DNA of 64,000 nt from Martinezella miluonensis (GTDB taxonomy: Bacteria > Pseudomonadota > Alphaproteobacteria > Rhizobiales > Rhizobiaceae): contig NZ_FMAH01000002.1 of assembly GCF_900094545.1 (NCBI RefSeq), positions 62,001-126,000 on the forward strand. Direction: 5' to 3'. The notes under the pieces are model-generated. The model did no database searches and was not told the origin of the DNA. It worked only from the letters and a program-made list of their open reading frames with translations. Shown piece after piece: positions 52,506 to 61,738 of this stretch; position 1 is the stretch's first letter; the number at the start of each line of letters is the position of its first letter. Position numbers and translations under genes: made by a program.

Positions 52506-53711
52506 ATGACATCGGCGCAAGGCATCCGCCCCGCCACATATCTGTTTGCGGCGCGGGCGTTACGCGACTTCAGCGACGGCTTCGTGGCAATCCTGTTGCC
52601 GGTCTATCTGCTCGCCCTGGGATTCTCGCCATTGCAGGTCGGCGTCATCGCCACGGCGTCCCTCTTCGGCTCGGCACTCCTGACGATCGTCATCGGCTTC
52701 CTTGGCACGCGCCACGATCTGCGCAGTCTCCTCTTGGCGGCCGCCACTCTGATGGTTGCGACCGGCATGCTCATGTCCATGGTAAGCGATTATGCGCTGC
52801 TGCTGGTGGTCGCGTTTGCCGGGACGATCAATCCTTCGGCCGGCAGTGTGAGCATCTTTGTCCCGATCGAGCATGCGGTGCTGGTCCGTGAAACGACCAA
52901 TGTCGATCGGACGGGAATGTTTGCCCGCTACAGCTTGATCGGAGCACTTGCCAGTGCCGTCGGTGCGCTCGCCGCGGCCCTGCCCGACCTGATGATCCGC
53001 ATAGGACTTGTGCAACTGACCGCCATCAAGCTGATGTTCGTCCTGTACGCCATCATCGGCATCCTGGGTGGGCTTCTGTACGCTCGCATACCGCCTCATC
53101 CTGCCCGTCATGAAGCCAGCGGATCGTCCGCACTTGGGCCCTCGCGGGGCATCGTGTTGAAACTCGCAGTGCTCTTCAGTCTCGACGCCTTTGCCGGCGG
53201 TTTCGCCGTTCAGTCGCTCCTTGCGTTATGGCTGTTCGAGCAATTCAGCCTGTCGCTCTCGCAAGCCGGGATATTTTTCTTCTGGTCGGGCGTGCTGTCG
53301 GCATTCTCATTTCCCGTCGCTGCATGGCTGTCGAAACGGGTCGGGCTCATCAACACCATGGTGTTCACCCATATTCCCTCCAGCATTGCCCTGGCGCTCG
53401 CTGCATTCGCGCCCACCTTGCCGCTGGCGCTGACCCTGCTTCTTATCCGGGCGGCACTCTCGCAAATGGACGTACCAACGCGCTCATCCTATGTGATGGC
53501 GGTCGTGACAGAGGCCGAACGCGCTGCAGCAGCGAGCTTCACGTCCGTGCCGCGAAGCCTTGCGGCGGCTGCAAGCCCCGCACTGGCGGGCGCTCTCTAC
53601 GCCGCATCTCATCGCTCCTGGCCGCTGCTCATCTGTGCGGCGTTGAAGGTGACCTACGACCTGTTGCTGCTACTTCAGTTCCGACGACACAAGCCACCCG
53701 AAGAGTGCTGA
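52506..53711 (+). CDS. MFS transporter in the chromate operon
   Basis: A 401-residue, 12-helix major facilitator protein. It has the MFS layout FSDGFVAILLPVYLLALGFSP at helix 1 and GFLGTRHDLRSLL after helix 2. No specific substrate family was recognised. It lies 52 bases after chrA on the same strand, so it is probably in the chrBA operon and could export a chromium-related or stress metabolite. The open frame starting at 52428 overlaps chrA and is rejected. Confidence 0.85.
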   Translation: MTSAQGIRPATYLFAARALRDFSDGFVAILLPVYLLALGFSPLQVGVIATASLFGSALLTIVIGFLGTRHDLRSLLLAAATLMVATGMLMSMVSDYALLLVVAFAGTINPSAGSVSIFVPIEHAVLVRETTNVDRTGMFARYSLIGALASAVGALAAALPDLMIRIGLVQLTAIKLMFVLYAIIGILGGLLYARIPPHPARHEASGSSALGPSRGIVLKLAVLFSLDAFAGGFAVQSLLALWLFEQFSLSLSQAGIFFFWSGVLSAFSFPVAAWLSKRVGLINTMVFTHIPSSIALALAAFAPTLPLALTLLLIRAALSQMDVPTRSSYVMAVVTEAERAAAASFTSVPRSLAAAASPALAGALYAASHRSWPLLICAALKVTYDLLLLLQFRRHKPPEEC

Positions 53712-53870
53712 GTTAGCAATGACGGAAAGACGGTCCAAGAACGAGCTATCGTGCCGGGACCGCTTTCGAGCATGCCAAGGTTCGCACCCTGAGGGCTCGC
53801 TCCGCCCTGTCGGCGATCGGGGTTACGCTCGGCGAGCCGGTAAAGGAATGAGGCGTTCGGGCGTCTAACC

Positions 53871-53899
53871 CGCGCCGTGAACCATCTGTCCACGGCGCG
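53871..53899. terminator. Hairpin between the MFS gene and the copper cluster
   Basis: CGCGCCGTG and CACGGCGCG form a perfect 9-bp stem around an 11-base loop. It lies between convergent genes, 160 bases after the MFS stop and just after the 38-aa gene, so it may act as a two-way terminator. There is no strong T-run. Confidence 0.5.
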
Positions 53900-53905
53900 A
53901 GAACT

Positions 53906-54022
53906 TCAGTGGTAGAAAAGATATTTGATCAGCGCAGCGGCTGCGAGAGCGGCGAGGATGACCCCGAGGAGACCCACAAGGCCCATCCCCCAGACCATAC
54001 CGATACCCATCATATCACTCAT
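53906..54022 (-). CDS. Tiny 38-aa membrane peptide downstream of cusA
   Basis: A short reading frame with a very good AAAGGAG site just before its ATG at 54022. It starts MSDMMGIGMVWGMGLVGLLG and continues as one hydrophobic helix to the charged end IKYLFYH. It is rich in Met and Gly, which recalls small copper-linked membrane peptides. It follows cusA by 15 bases and should be in the same operon. No function is known for it. Confidence 0.7.
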   Translation of the reverse strand: MSDMMGIGMVWGMGLVGLLGVILAALAAAALIKYLFYH

Positions 54023-54037
54023 TTCCGACGTCTCCTT

Positions 54038-57000
54038 TCATTCAGCCGCCTCAAGTCTGTCTTTGTCCTCGTCAGCGGACGGACGGGAGAAGGATGCAGA
54101 TGGTAGCCGCCTTCCCTTGACCAGACCGTAGACGGCTGGGATGACAATCAACGTCAGCAGCGTCGACGACACCATGCCGCCGATCATCGGTACGGCGATG
54201 CGCTGCATGATTTCCGAGCCGGTGCCCGTTCGCCAAAGAATCGGTACAAGCCCCGCCATTATGGCGACGACCGTCATCATCTTCGGTCTGACACGCTCGA
54301 CGGCACCGACCATGATCGCCCTGTTGAGATCCAACCGGGTGAATGTACGCTCTTCCCTTTGGCAGGCTTCGCGCTGCTCCTTCATCGCGTGATCGAGGTA
54401 GATCAGCATGATCACACCGGTCTCAGCCGCCACACCTGCCAGAGCTATGAAGCCGACGGCAACCGCCACGGAAGCATTAAAGCCCATCCACCACATCAGC
54501 CAGATGCCGCCTACTAGCGCGAACGGCAGCGACAGCATGACGATCATTGTTTCGGTCAGAGCCTTGAAGTTCAGGTAGAGCAGCAGGAAGATCAGCGCCA
54601 GCGTCAGCGGCACAACGACCGCCAGTCGCGCTTCGGCGCGTTCGAGATATTCGAACTGGCCGCTCCAGGCGACGGAATAGCCGGGTGGCATCTGTAGCGA
54701 TTTCGCTACTGCCTGCTGCGCTTCGGCGACATAGCCGCCGAGATCACGGCCCGCTATGTCGACATAGACATAGACTGCAAGCTGGCCATTTTCGGTTCGG
54801 ATCGTCGTTGCCCCGCGGGTCAGCTTCACATCCGCGACCTCTCCGAGAGGAACAGTGCCGCCGCCGGGCAGAGAGATCTGAACGTCCCTGGCAATCGCCT
54901 GCGGATCGCTTCTGAGCGCTCTCGGGTAGCGCACCGCCACGCCATAGCGCTCGCGCCCTTCCACCGTTGACGTTACGACCTCTGAACCGAGCGCCATTCC
55001 GATGACGCTTTGCACGTCGTTGACCGTTAACCCATAGCGGCCGAGCGCAACGCGGTTTGGAACGATGTCGAGATAATATCCTCCGATCACCCGTTCGGCA
55101 TATGCGCTTAATGTTCCCGGAATACCCTTCAGCACGCCCTCGATCTGGCGAGCGATCTTTTCCATTTCGCCGAGATCGGTGCCGTAGACCTTGACGCCGA
55201 CAGGTGTTCGAATGCCCGTCGACAACATGTCGATGCGGCCGCGTATCGGCATCGTCCAGGCGTTGGACACCCCGGGGAATTGCAGCGCGGAATCCATCTC
55301 CTGCTTCAGGCTGTCGATCGTTACGCCCGGCCGCCATTCCGATTTCGGTTTCAGCGTGATGATTGTCTCGAACATCTCCGTCGGCGCGGGGTCTGTTGCC
55401 GTCAGGGCGCGACCCGCCTTGCCGAAGACGGTCTGAACTTCCGGGAAAGACTTGATGATGCGATCCTGCGTCTGCATCAGCTCGCCCGCCTTGGTGACCG
55501 AGATGCCGGGCAAGGTGGTCGGCATGTACATTAGCGTGCCCTCGTCAAGATTGGGCATGAACTCGCTGCCGATGTGCTGCGCCGGCCACAGGGTAACCGC
55601 CAAGATCGCCAAGGCCGCGACAATGGTCAGCGTCTTGGCTCGGAGGACGCCCGAGATGATTGGGCGGTAGATCCAGATCAGGATGCGGTTCACCGGGTTC
55701 TTCTGTTCGGGCACGATACGCCCACGGATGAAGAGCACCATCAGCGCCGGCACCAATGTCACCGACAGCAGCGCTGCCGCAGCCATAGAAAAGGTCTTGG
55801 TGAAGGCGAGTGGGCCGAACAGACGGCCTTCCTGCGATTCCAGCGTGAAGATCGGCAGGAACGACACTGTGATGATCAGGAGGCTGAAGAAGAGCGCCGG
55901 CCCGACTTCGCTTGCCGCCTCGACCAGGATTTCCACCCGCGGCTTGTCGGGCGGCGCACGTTCGAGATGCTTGTGGGCGTTCTCGATCATGACGATGGCC
56001 GCGTCGATCATCGCGCCGATGGCGATGGCGATGCCGCCGAGGCTCATGATGTTCGCGCCGAGGCCAAGCAGCCGCATGGCGATGAAGGCGATCAGGATGC
56101 CGACGGGCAGCATGATGATAGCGACCAAGGCGCTACGAACATGCAGAAGGAAAGCGATGGTCACGAGCGCCACAACGATGGATTCCTCGACCAAGGTGCC
56201 CTTGAGCGTCTCGATGGCGGCTTCGATCAGGGTCGAACGATCGTAGACCGGTACGATGTCCGTGCCGGCCGGAAGACTGCCCTTGATCTGCTCCATGCTC
56301 TTCTTGGCATTGTCGATGACGGTCAATGCATTTGCGCCGAAACGCTGCAGCACGATGCCGCCCGCCACTTCGCCCTCGCCGTTCAGCTCGGTGATACCAC
56401 GCCGTTCGTCCGGGACGAGTTCCACCCTGGCGACGTCGCCAAGACGCAGCGGCACGCCATTCTGGCTCTTCAAGACAATGTTCTCGATATCGGGAATGCC
56501 CTTGAGATAGCCTCGTCCCCGCACCATGAACTCGAATTCTGACAGCTCGATCGTACGCCCGCCGACGTCGGTATTGCTGGCGCGAACCGCGTTGGCGAGA
56601 TCGTTCAGCGACACACCCTGGGCCTTGAGGCGAGCAGGATCGACCACGATGGAATACTGCTTGACGAAGCCGCCGACGCTCGCGACCTCCGCCACGCCCT
56701 CGGACTTCGACACGCCAAACCGCACGACCCAGTCCTGCAGCGATCGCAATTCGGCAAGCGACAGCTCCTTGGCAACAAGCGCGTATTCGTAGACCCAGCC
56801 GACGCCCGTCGCATCAGGCCCAAGCGTGGGTGTGACGCCCTGTGGCAGGCGGCTTGAGGCCGCATTCAGATATTCCAGCACGCGGCTGCGCGCCCAATAG
56901 GGATCGGTACCGTCATCGAAGATCACGTAGACGAAGGACACGCCGAAGAAGGAGAAGCCACGCACGACCTTCGACTTCGGCACTGTCAGCATCGACGTCG

Positions 57001-57208
57001 TCAATGGGTAGGTAACCTGGTCTTCGACGACCTGCGGAGCCTGTCCGGGATACTCGGTGTAGACGATAACCTGGACGTCAGAGAGATCGGGAATGGCGTC
57101 GAGCGGCAACGAGCGCAGCGCGTAGATGCCACTCGCCACCGCGAGCGCGGCTCCGACAAATATCAGAACGAGGTTATGGGCGGACCAGGAGATGACGCGT
57201 GAGATCAT
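54038..57208 (-). CDS. cusA: Heavy-metal RND efflux pump, CusA type
   Basis: The 1056-residue inner-membrane proton antiporter of a Cu(I)/Ag(I) exporter. The N-terminus has SLPLDAIPDLSDVQVIVYTE, a hallmark of metal RND pumps, followed by YPGQAPQVVEDQVTYPL. Helix 4 carries GGIAIAIGAMIDAAIVMIEN with the charged pathway residues DAAIVMIENAHK. Met-rich segments (TMPIRGRIDMLSTGIRTP) fit copper handling. The start overlaps the cusB stop by four bases. Copper rather than silver or zinc is the likely substrate from neighbours. Confidence 0.92.
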   Translation of the reverse strand: MISRVISWSAHNLVLIFVGAALAVASGIYALRSLPLDAIPDLSDVQVIVYTEYPGQAPQVVEDQVTYPLTTSMLTVPKSKVVRGFSFFGVSFVYVIFDDGTDPYWARSRVLEYLNAASSRLPQGVTPTLGPDATGVGWVYEYALVAKELSLAELRSLQDWVVRFGVSKSEGVAEVASVGGFVKQYSIVVDPARLKAQGVSLNDLANAVRASNTDVGGRTIELSEFEFMVRGRGYLKGIPDIENIVLKSQNGVPLRLGDVARVELVPDERRGITELNGEGEVAGGIVLQRFGANALTVIDNAKKSMEQIKGSLPAGTDIVPVYDRSTLIEAAIETLKGTLVEESIVVALVTIAFLLHVRSALVAIIMLPVGILIAFIAMRLLGLGANIMSLGGIAIAIGAMIDAAIVMIENAHKHLERAPPDKPRVEILVEAASEVGPALFFSLLIITVSFLPIFTLESQEGRLFGPLAFTKTFSMAAAALLSVTLVPALMVLFIRGRIVPEQKNPVNRILIWIYRPIISGVLRAKTLTIVAALAILAVTLWPAQHIGSEFMPNLDEGTLMYMPTTLPGISVTKAGELMQTQDRIIKSFPEVQTVFGKAGRALTATDPAPTEMFETIITLKPKSEWRPGVTIDSLKQEMDSALQFPGVSNAWTMPIRGRIDMLSTGIRTPVGVKVYGTDLGEMEKIARQIEGVLKGIPGTLSAYAERVIGGYYLDIVPNRVALGRYGLTVNDVQSVIGMALGSEVVTSTVEGRERYGVAVRYPRALRSDPQAIARDVQISLPGGGTVPLGEVADVKLTRGATTIRTENGQLAVYVYVDIAGRDLGGYVAEAQQAVAKSLQMPPGYSVAWSGQFEYLERAEARLAVVVPLTLALIFLLLYLNFKALTETMIVMLSLPFALVGGIWLMWWMGFNASVAVAVGFIALAGVAAETGVIMLIYLDHAMKEQREACQREERTFTRLDLNRAIMVGAVERVRPKMMTVVAIMAGLVPILWRTGTGSEIMQRIAVPMIGGMVSSTLLTLIVIPAVYGLVKGRRLPSASFSRPSADEDKDRLEAAE

Positions 57209-58632
57209 GGCTTGGCCTCCTCAGTCATGGCGCTGAGCGCCGAATTGAGATTGCTCTCGGCATCGAGCAGGAAATTGGCGGAGACGACGACCTTGTCGCC
57301 GGCGGCGATACCGCGGCGAATTTCGGTAAGGTCGTCGCCGCGCACGCCAAGTTTGACGTCCTTCGGCTCGAACCGACCCTCACTCTTGTCGACGAAGACA
57401 ACCTGGCGGTCTCCCGTGTCAATGATCGCGCTGTTGGGCACCGCGACCACCGGCCCTTGAATTCCGGCCTCGATCTCGACATCCGCGTACATGTTGGCCA
57501 GCAGCACGCCGTCCGGATTGGGAAGCTCGATGCGGACCCTGGTCGTACGCGTCTGCATGTTCACTTCCGGATAGACAAGATCGACCGTGCCTTCGAATGT
57601 CCTGCCGGGCAGACTGCGGATCTTGACCTCTGCCGGGGCGCCGATGCGCACCGACGCCAGGTCGTATTCCGGAACATCAGCGATTACCCAGACATTGGAG
57701 ATATCGGCAATACGGAACAAGACATCACCGGGTTTTGCCATCATGCCGGCCGTTGCAACTCGCTCGAGGACAACGCCGTCGCGCGGCGACGTGTAGGTCA
57801 TACTCGCCGGCACCTGACGTGTCTTGGAGATGGTGTCGATAACCTCTTGCGGGACGCCGAGGTTCCTCAGCCTAAGCGCAGGGCCGGCATCGTCGCTGCT
57901 GCGACTGGCGGCATATTCCGAAGCCACGGTGGCGATGTCCTTCGAGTAGAACCGGAAGAGCTTCTCTCCCTTGGCGATGCGATCCCCTGTCGTGACACTG
58001 GCGACGTCATCGAGGAATGAATCCGTTCGCATCGAGATGATGCTGACGCGGCGTTCGTCGAGGACGATTGTGCCAGGGATCTGCACCTTACGGCCGACGC
58101 CTGCCATTCCGGCAATGACCGTCTTCACGCCTGTGCGTTGCAGCTTGCCGAGCGAAACCTTGACGGTGGAGGAGTTGGCTTGTTCTCCTTCATAGACAGC
58201 AATGTAGTCCATCCCCATCGAGTCCTTCTTCGGCACCTTCGACGTGTCGGGAAGCCCCATCGGATTGCGATAATAAAGAATGCGGCCCTTGTGGGAGGGA
58301 ACGGGAAGCGCGGCATCGGTCGTCTTCGTCGACGAGGAGGCATTCTCCTTGTCGTCGAAGCTCACATCTTCACTGGCACGCACTGAAACGAATGGGCGAC
58401 CGTCGTTCGCATCTCTCGGGACAGACGAGAACTGCGGAAGGCCATCCGGATGACGGTAATAGATGATCGCGCCCGCGGGCGCGGCCTTCTGTGCAATAGG
58501 CGTGGCAAACGCCTTCTCGACCGGGCCGATGCCGACAATGGAGCCCAGGTTGTTCGTGCCAGCCCAATAGCCTCCCCCGCCGAGCAATACGGCGAGGAAG
58601 AGCGTGGCTGCCACACGCGATGGCAAGTTCAA
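57205..58632 (-). CDS. cusB: Membrane-fusion protein, CusB type
   Basis: A 475-residue periplasmic adaptor with an N-terminal membrane anchor (FLAVLLGGGGYWAG). Two heavy-metal-binding segments follow: IIYYRHPDGLPQFSS near residue 55 and ILYYRNPMGLPDTSKVPKKD near 118. The second has the DSMGMDYI motif typical of CusB/HMBD domains. The hairpin and lipoyl parts follow (GRKVQIPGTIVLDERR, TYTSPRDGVVLERVATAGM). It works with CusA. The start overlaps the upstream FixH-like gene stop (ATGA). Confidence 0.92.
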   Translation of the reverse strand: MNLPSRVAATLFLAVLLGGGGYWAGTNNLGSIVGIGPVEKAFATPIAQKAAPAGAIIYYRHPDGLPQFSSVPRDANDGRPFVSVRASEDVSFDDKENASSSTKTTDAALPVPSHKGRILYYRNPMGLPDTSKVPKKDSMGMDYIAVYEGEQANSSTVKVSLGKLQRTGVKTVIAGMAGVGRKVQIPGTIVLDERRVSIISMRTDSFLDDVASVTTGDRIAKGEKLFRFYSKDIATVASEYAASRSSDDAGPALRLRNLGVPQEVIDTISKTRQVPASMTYTSPRDGVVLERVATAGMMAKPGDVLFRIADISNVWVIADVPEYDLASVRIGAPAEVKIRSLPGRTFEGTVDLVYPEVNMQTRTTRVRIELPNPDGVLLANMYADVEIEAGIQGPVVAVPNSAIIDTGDRQVVFVDKSEGRFEPKDVKLGVRGDDLTEIRRGIAAGDKVVVSANFLLDAESNLNSALSAMTEEAKP

Positions 58633-59033
58633 GGGGTTGCCTTCAGGACGATTTCGCCCTGCACGGTATCCGGTTCACCCTGCACCTTGGCGGCAAGCTT
58701 GAAGCGCCAGCCACCAGCCATCGTGAAGTCGGTCTTGAAAGCGTAGACGCCCGGCTCCGTCGAAGATGAGGTCTCGACAGGGGTGGTCATCATCTCCATG
58801 CCTTCGGGGGCCATGTCCATGCGGGTCGTGAAGATGACGGCGTCGGGAACGGGCTTGCCTGTCCGCTTGTCAACGAGGCGGACAAGGAATAGCGATCCTT
58901 GGCCTTGCTTGACATTGGGCGAAACCGGTTGGAACTCGTAGTCCCGCGAACTTGCGAGGGATACGGTCGCGGAGCCGGCAACCAGAATCCCGGCGAGGAG
59001 CATCGCTCCTCCGGAAAGAGAAAGCTTGGTCAT
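58629..59033 (-). CDS. FixH-like exported protein
   Basis: A 134-residue protein with a signal peptide (LLAGILVAGSATVSLAS) and a single FixH/YtkA-like beta domain (LFLVRLVDKRTGKPVPDAVI, then WRFKLAAKVQGEPDTVQGEI). Met residues cluster in TTRMDMAPEGMEMMTTP. Such proteins often precede cusB in rhizobial copper clusters and may bind copper in the periplasm. The ATG at 59033 gives a proper signal peptide; an in-frame ATG 12 codons upstream is possible. Confidence 0.8.
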   Translation of the reverse strand: MTKLSLSGGAMLLAGILVAGSATVSLASSRDYEFQPVSPNVKQGQGSLFLVRLVDKRTGKPVPDAVIFTTRMDMAPEGMEMMTTPVETSSSTEPGVYAFKTDFTMAGGWRFKLAAKVQGEPDTVQGEIVLKATP

Positions 59034-59164
59034 GATTAAGATCTCATCGGGACGGATCTTCGCGATCACGTCCTTGGGTCAATGTTGATTGCCTGCGGGT
59101 TTGTGCGAACACGTTCAAGCGTCCGGCAAACGCCGCGGCATGCTTCAGTATTGAGCTATTGAGA

Positions 59165-59551
59165 TCAGGCTTTGGGAGGACGGGCCGGAGGCTCGAGAAG
59201 AGCCGATGTCAGTTGTGCTGCAGGCAAAAGGTCGTAGCGATGTGATTGCCAGACTTCTGAGAGTGACAACGAACCGTTATGCGAAGTGTCTGCGGAAAAG
59301 GATGTCGTGCACAACAGAGCCAGGAGACAGCCTTTGAAGCAATCGGGCTTGAGGGGTTGCTTCTGCGGGCAACATGGCATCTCCTCTGCCATATTCATGC
59401 CGGGCGCCATGGCGTTGCTCATCGCAGCCATCGTGTTTGGAGCGGGTAAAGCCATTGCGCTGCCTGCGAGCCCAATGCTCATCGGCCCGATGAGGACCGC
59501 GAGCATGGCAACGCACAGGAACAGACGACGGATGGTCCACGCGAGCTTCAT
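59165..59551 (-). CDS. Exported Met/Cys-rich protein, first gene of the copper cluster
   Basis: A 128-residue protein with a signal peptide ending near GLAGSAMALPA, a Met-rich stretch (MAAMSNAMAPGMNMAEEMPCC) over residues about 41-61, and CFKGCLLALLC. The Met and Cys richness suggests copper binding. Similar uncharacterised proteins occur before cus genes in rhizobia. The start at 59551 begins directly before the signal peptide; an in-frame ATG 15 codons upstream is also possible. The 131-base gap to the FixH-like gene may hold another promoter. Confidence 0.7.
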   Translation of the reverse strand: MKLAWTIRRLFLCVAMLAVLIGPMSIGLAGSAMALPAPNTMAAMSNAMAPGMNMAEEMPCCPQKQPLKPDCFKGCLLALLCTTSFSADTSHNGSLSLSEVWQSHRYDLLPAAQLTSALLEPPARPPKA

Positions 59552-59596
59552 TCTTAGAGCTTTGCCACGCCGCATGGCGATTTGGAAGTGCTTCAC

Positions 59597-60225
59597 GGAG
59601 ATGTGTTGGGACCGCCCTACCGCGGTGAAAGCCGTTAATCAACCTCTGCCGCCGGCGGAGTTGATCGCAAGCGTTTGACCCTTGGGAACCGACACTCCAC
59701 TCAATCGACCGAGCTTTTCGACGAGGGCGACAAATGCCAGCTCTTAGACGGATTCGAGCCGCGAACACCGCAATTACCCAATGCCGTTTGCCGTAGATCA
59801 CTGCAGCGTCAAATGTGAAAGTCATGAAAGGGCGCTTCCCCATCGCTATTCTCGTTAGGACATCACGCTTTTGAAAAGGGCGCGGCGTCGTGATGGGTGC
59901 ACAGTATCAGAACTTCTCAAGTATTTTTTTCGATTAACTCGCGTTATCTTCAAACAAAATAGAATATACATTAAATACAACGTCATCAATAAAGTGATAA
60001 ATCTGTATACATCGCCATTGTAAATGCCGTATAGCATCGTAAAGTCATATTATTATTTGATATCTTCCGATTTACTTCACTGAACAATTGAAAGACTGGC
60101 AACAATAGGCTGGTCACCTCTTTTAATCGCAAATTGGGAATCCTGCCATAAGCGCAGCACTGAAGCCCTTGACGGAATGTTATCGATAACATAGCCTCCG
60201 TCATCGAAGCTTTGGGAGGAGCGGA
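59597..60225. other. AT-rich intergenic region with sugar-ABC promoter
   Basis: The left part (to about 59870) holds the upstream region of the copper cluster. From about 59900 to 60110 the sequence is clearly AT-rich compared with the rest of the window and has no supported gene. A 60-residue reverse frame there lacks family resemblance. The right end holds the palindrome and ribosome site of the sugar transporter. Confidence 0.45.
60177..60192. promoter_or_regulatory. LacI-type operator palindrome before the sugar ABC operon
   Basis: ATGTTATCGATAACAT is a perfect 16-bp palindrome with the central CG typical of LacI/PurR-family operators. It lies 34 bases before the ATPase start. TTGACG at 60169-60174 is a likely -35 box, so a bound repressor would block the promoter. 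No LacI-type gene is present in the window; it may be beyond the right edge or elsewhere. Confidence 0.75.
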
Positions 60226-61722
60226 ATGGACAACGGAAAGCTGCTCGAATTTTCCGACATCACCAAGGAATTTGGCGGAACGCGCGCGCTGTCGAACGTA
60301 TCGCTCGACTTGCAGCGTGGCGAAATCCTGGCATTGCTCGGAGAGAATGGCGCCGGCAAATCGACACTCATCAAGACCTTGGCCGGGATCTACAAGCCGG
60401 ATGGCGGGCAGATCCTGTTCCGCGGCAAACCCTATCATCACCGCCCGCCGCAACCCAACCAGCGTCAGCCGGTCGCCTTCATCCATCAGGATCTCGGGCT
60501 GATCGAGTGGATGACCGTGGGTGAAAATGTCGGGCTTGCGCAAGGCTATTCCCTGCGCGGCCGGTTGATCGACTGGCGCGCGACTGAGCGGCGCACCGCA
60601 GAAGCCCTCAAACTGGTCGGCTGCGACTTCGATCCATCGACCCGCGTCCAGGAACTTACCCGCACCGAAAAATCGCTTGTTGCGATCGCCCGCGCACTCG
60701 CCGTCGAGGCGGACGTTCTGGTCCTTGACGAGCCGACCGCCAGCCTACCCGCCGACGAAGTCGAGAAGCTGTTTGCTGCCATTCGTCCGCTGAAAGAGCG
60801 CGGCGTCGCCATGATCTATGTCTCGCATCGGTTAGACGAGATCTTTCGCATAGCCGACCGTGTCGCGGTTCTGCGTGACGGCCAGTTGGTAGGCCAGAAG
60901 CCTGTTTCCGAGACAACGCCCGATGAGCTCATCCGCATGATCGTCGGACGCAAGGCCGATCAGCTGTTCGTCAAGGCTGAGAAAAGCGTGGGGCCTGCGA
61001 TCGTGTCGGTGAGGGAGCTTTCCTGCCGCAGCGCCGGACCGGTGTCGTTCGATATCCGCCAGGGCGAATTGCTCGGTCTTGTCGGCTTGCGGGGCGCCGG
61101 CCAGGAACTGATCGGGCGCGCCTTGTTCGGCTGCGAGCCGTCGCAGGGAAGCGTGCGGTTGAATGGGGCCGAGCCTGACCTTTCCAGCACGGTTGCAGCG
61201 ATGACCTCCGGGATCGGGCTGATCGCCAGAGACCGGACCGAAGAGTCCGTCGCCATGTCGCTCAGCCTGCGCGAAAATACCTTCCTCAATCCAGGCGCGT
61301 CAGGGCGCAGCCTGTTCTCCTTCCTGTCGCCGCGCCGGGAAGCGGAAATGGCCTATTCCCTCGGCAGCCGGGTCGGTCTCAGGCCGAATGACCAGAGTCT
61401 TGCCATCGAGGCGCTGTCGGGCGGCAATCAGCAGAAGGTCGTTGTGGGACGCTGGCTGGCGACAGGCCGCAAATTGCTGATCGCCGAAGACCCGACCGCC
61501 GGGGTCGACGTCGGTGCCAAGGCCGACATCTATCGGCTTATCGCCGAGGCCGTTGAAGCGGGCCTCGCCGTCCTCGTCGTCTCCACCGATTTCGAGGAAA
61601 TCGCCCATATCTGCCATCGTGCCCTCGTGTTTTCGCGCGGAAGGATCGTGCGCGAGCTCGCGGGCGCCGACCTGACAACACCGGCGGTCATCGCCGCCGC
61701 ATCTGCATCCGAAGCGGCCTGA
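60226..61722 (+). CDS. Sugar ABC transporter ATP-binding protein (two ATPase domains)
   Basis: A 498-residue RbsA/MglA-type double ATPase. The first domain (about residues 1-240) has Walker A GENGAGKST, Walker B VLVLDEPTASLP and the switch histidine in YVSHRLDEIF. Its signature reads LTRTEKSLVAIARAL. The second domain has a degenerate Walker A (GLRGAGQEL) and the signature LSGGNQQKVVVGRWL, as usual for this family. GGGAGGAG precedes the start. The sugar is not identifiable. Confidence 0.92.
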   Translation: MDNGKLLEFSDITKEFGGTRALSNVSLDLQRGEILALLGENGAGKSTLIKTLAGIYKPDGGQILFRGKPYHHRPPQPNQRQPVAFIHQDLGLIEWMTVGENVGLAQGYSLRGRLIDWRATERRTAEALKLVGCDFDPSTRVQELTRTEKSLVAIARALAVEADVLVLDEPTASLPADEVEKLFAAIRPLKERGVAMIYVSHRLDEIFRIADRVAVLRDGQLVGQKPVSETTPDELIRMIVGRKADQLFVKAEKSVGPAIVSVRELSCRSAGPVSFDIRQGELLGLVGLRGAGQELIGRALFGCEPSQGSVRLNGAEPDLSSTVAAMTSGIGLIARDRTEESVAMSLSLRENTFLNPGASGRSLFSFLSPRREAEMAYSLGSRVGLRPNDQSLAIEALSGGNQQKVVVGRWLATGRKLLIAEDPTAGVDVGAKADIYRLIAEAVEAGLAVLVVSTDFEEIAHICHRALVFSRGRIVRELAGADLTTPAVIAAASASEAA

Positions 61723-61738
61723 ACCGGAGAGGAACACC

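Noticed and set aside
59855..60037. 60-aa reverse frame in the AT-rich region
   Set aside because: No ribosome site or conservation was evident; chance frames are expected in this AT-rich stretch.
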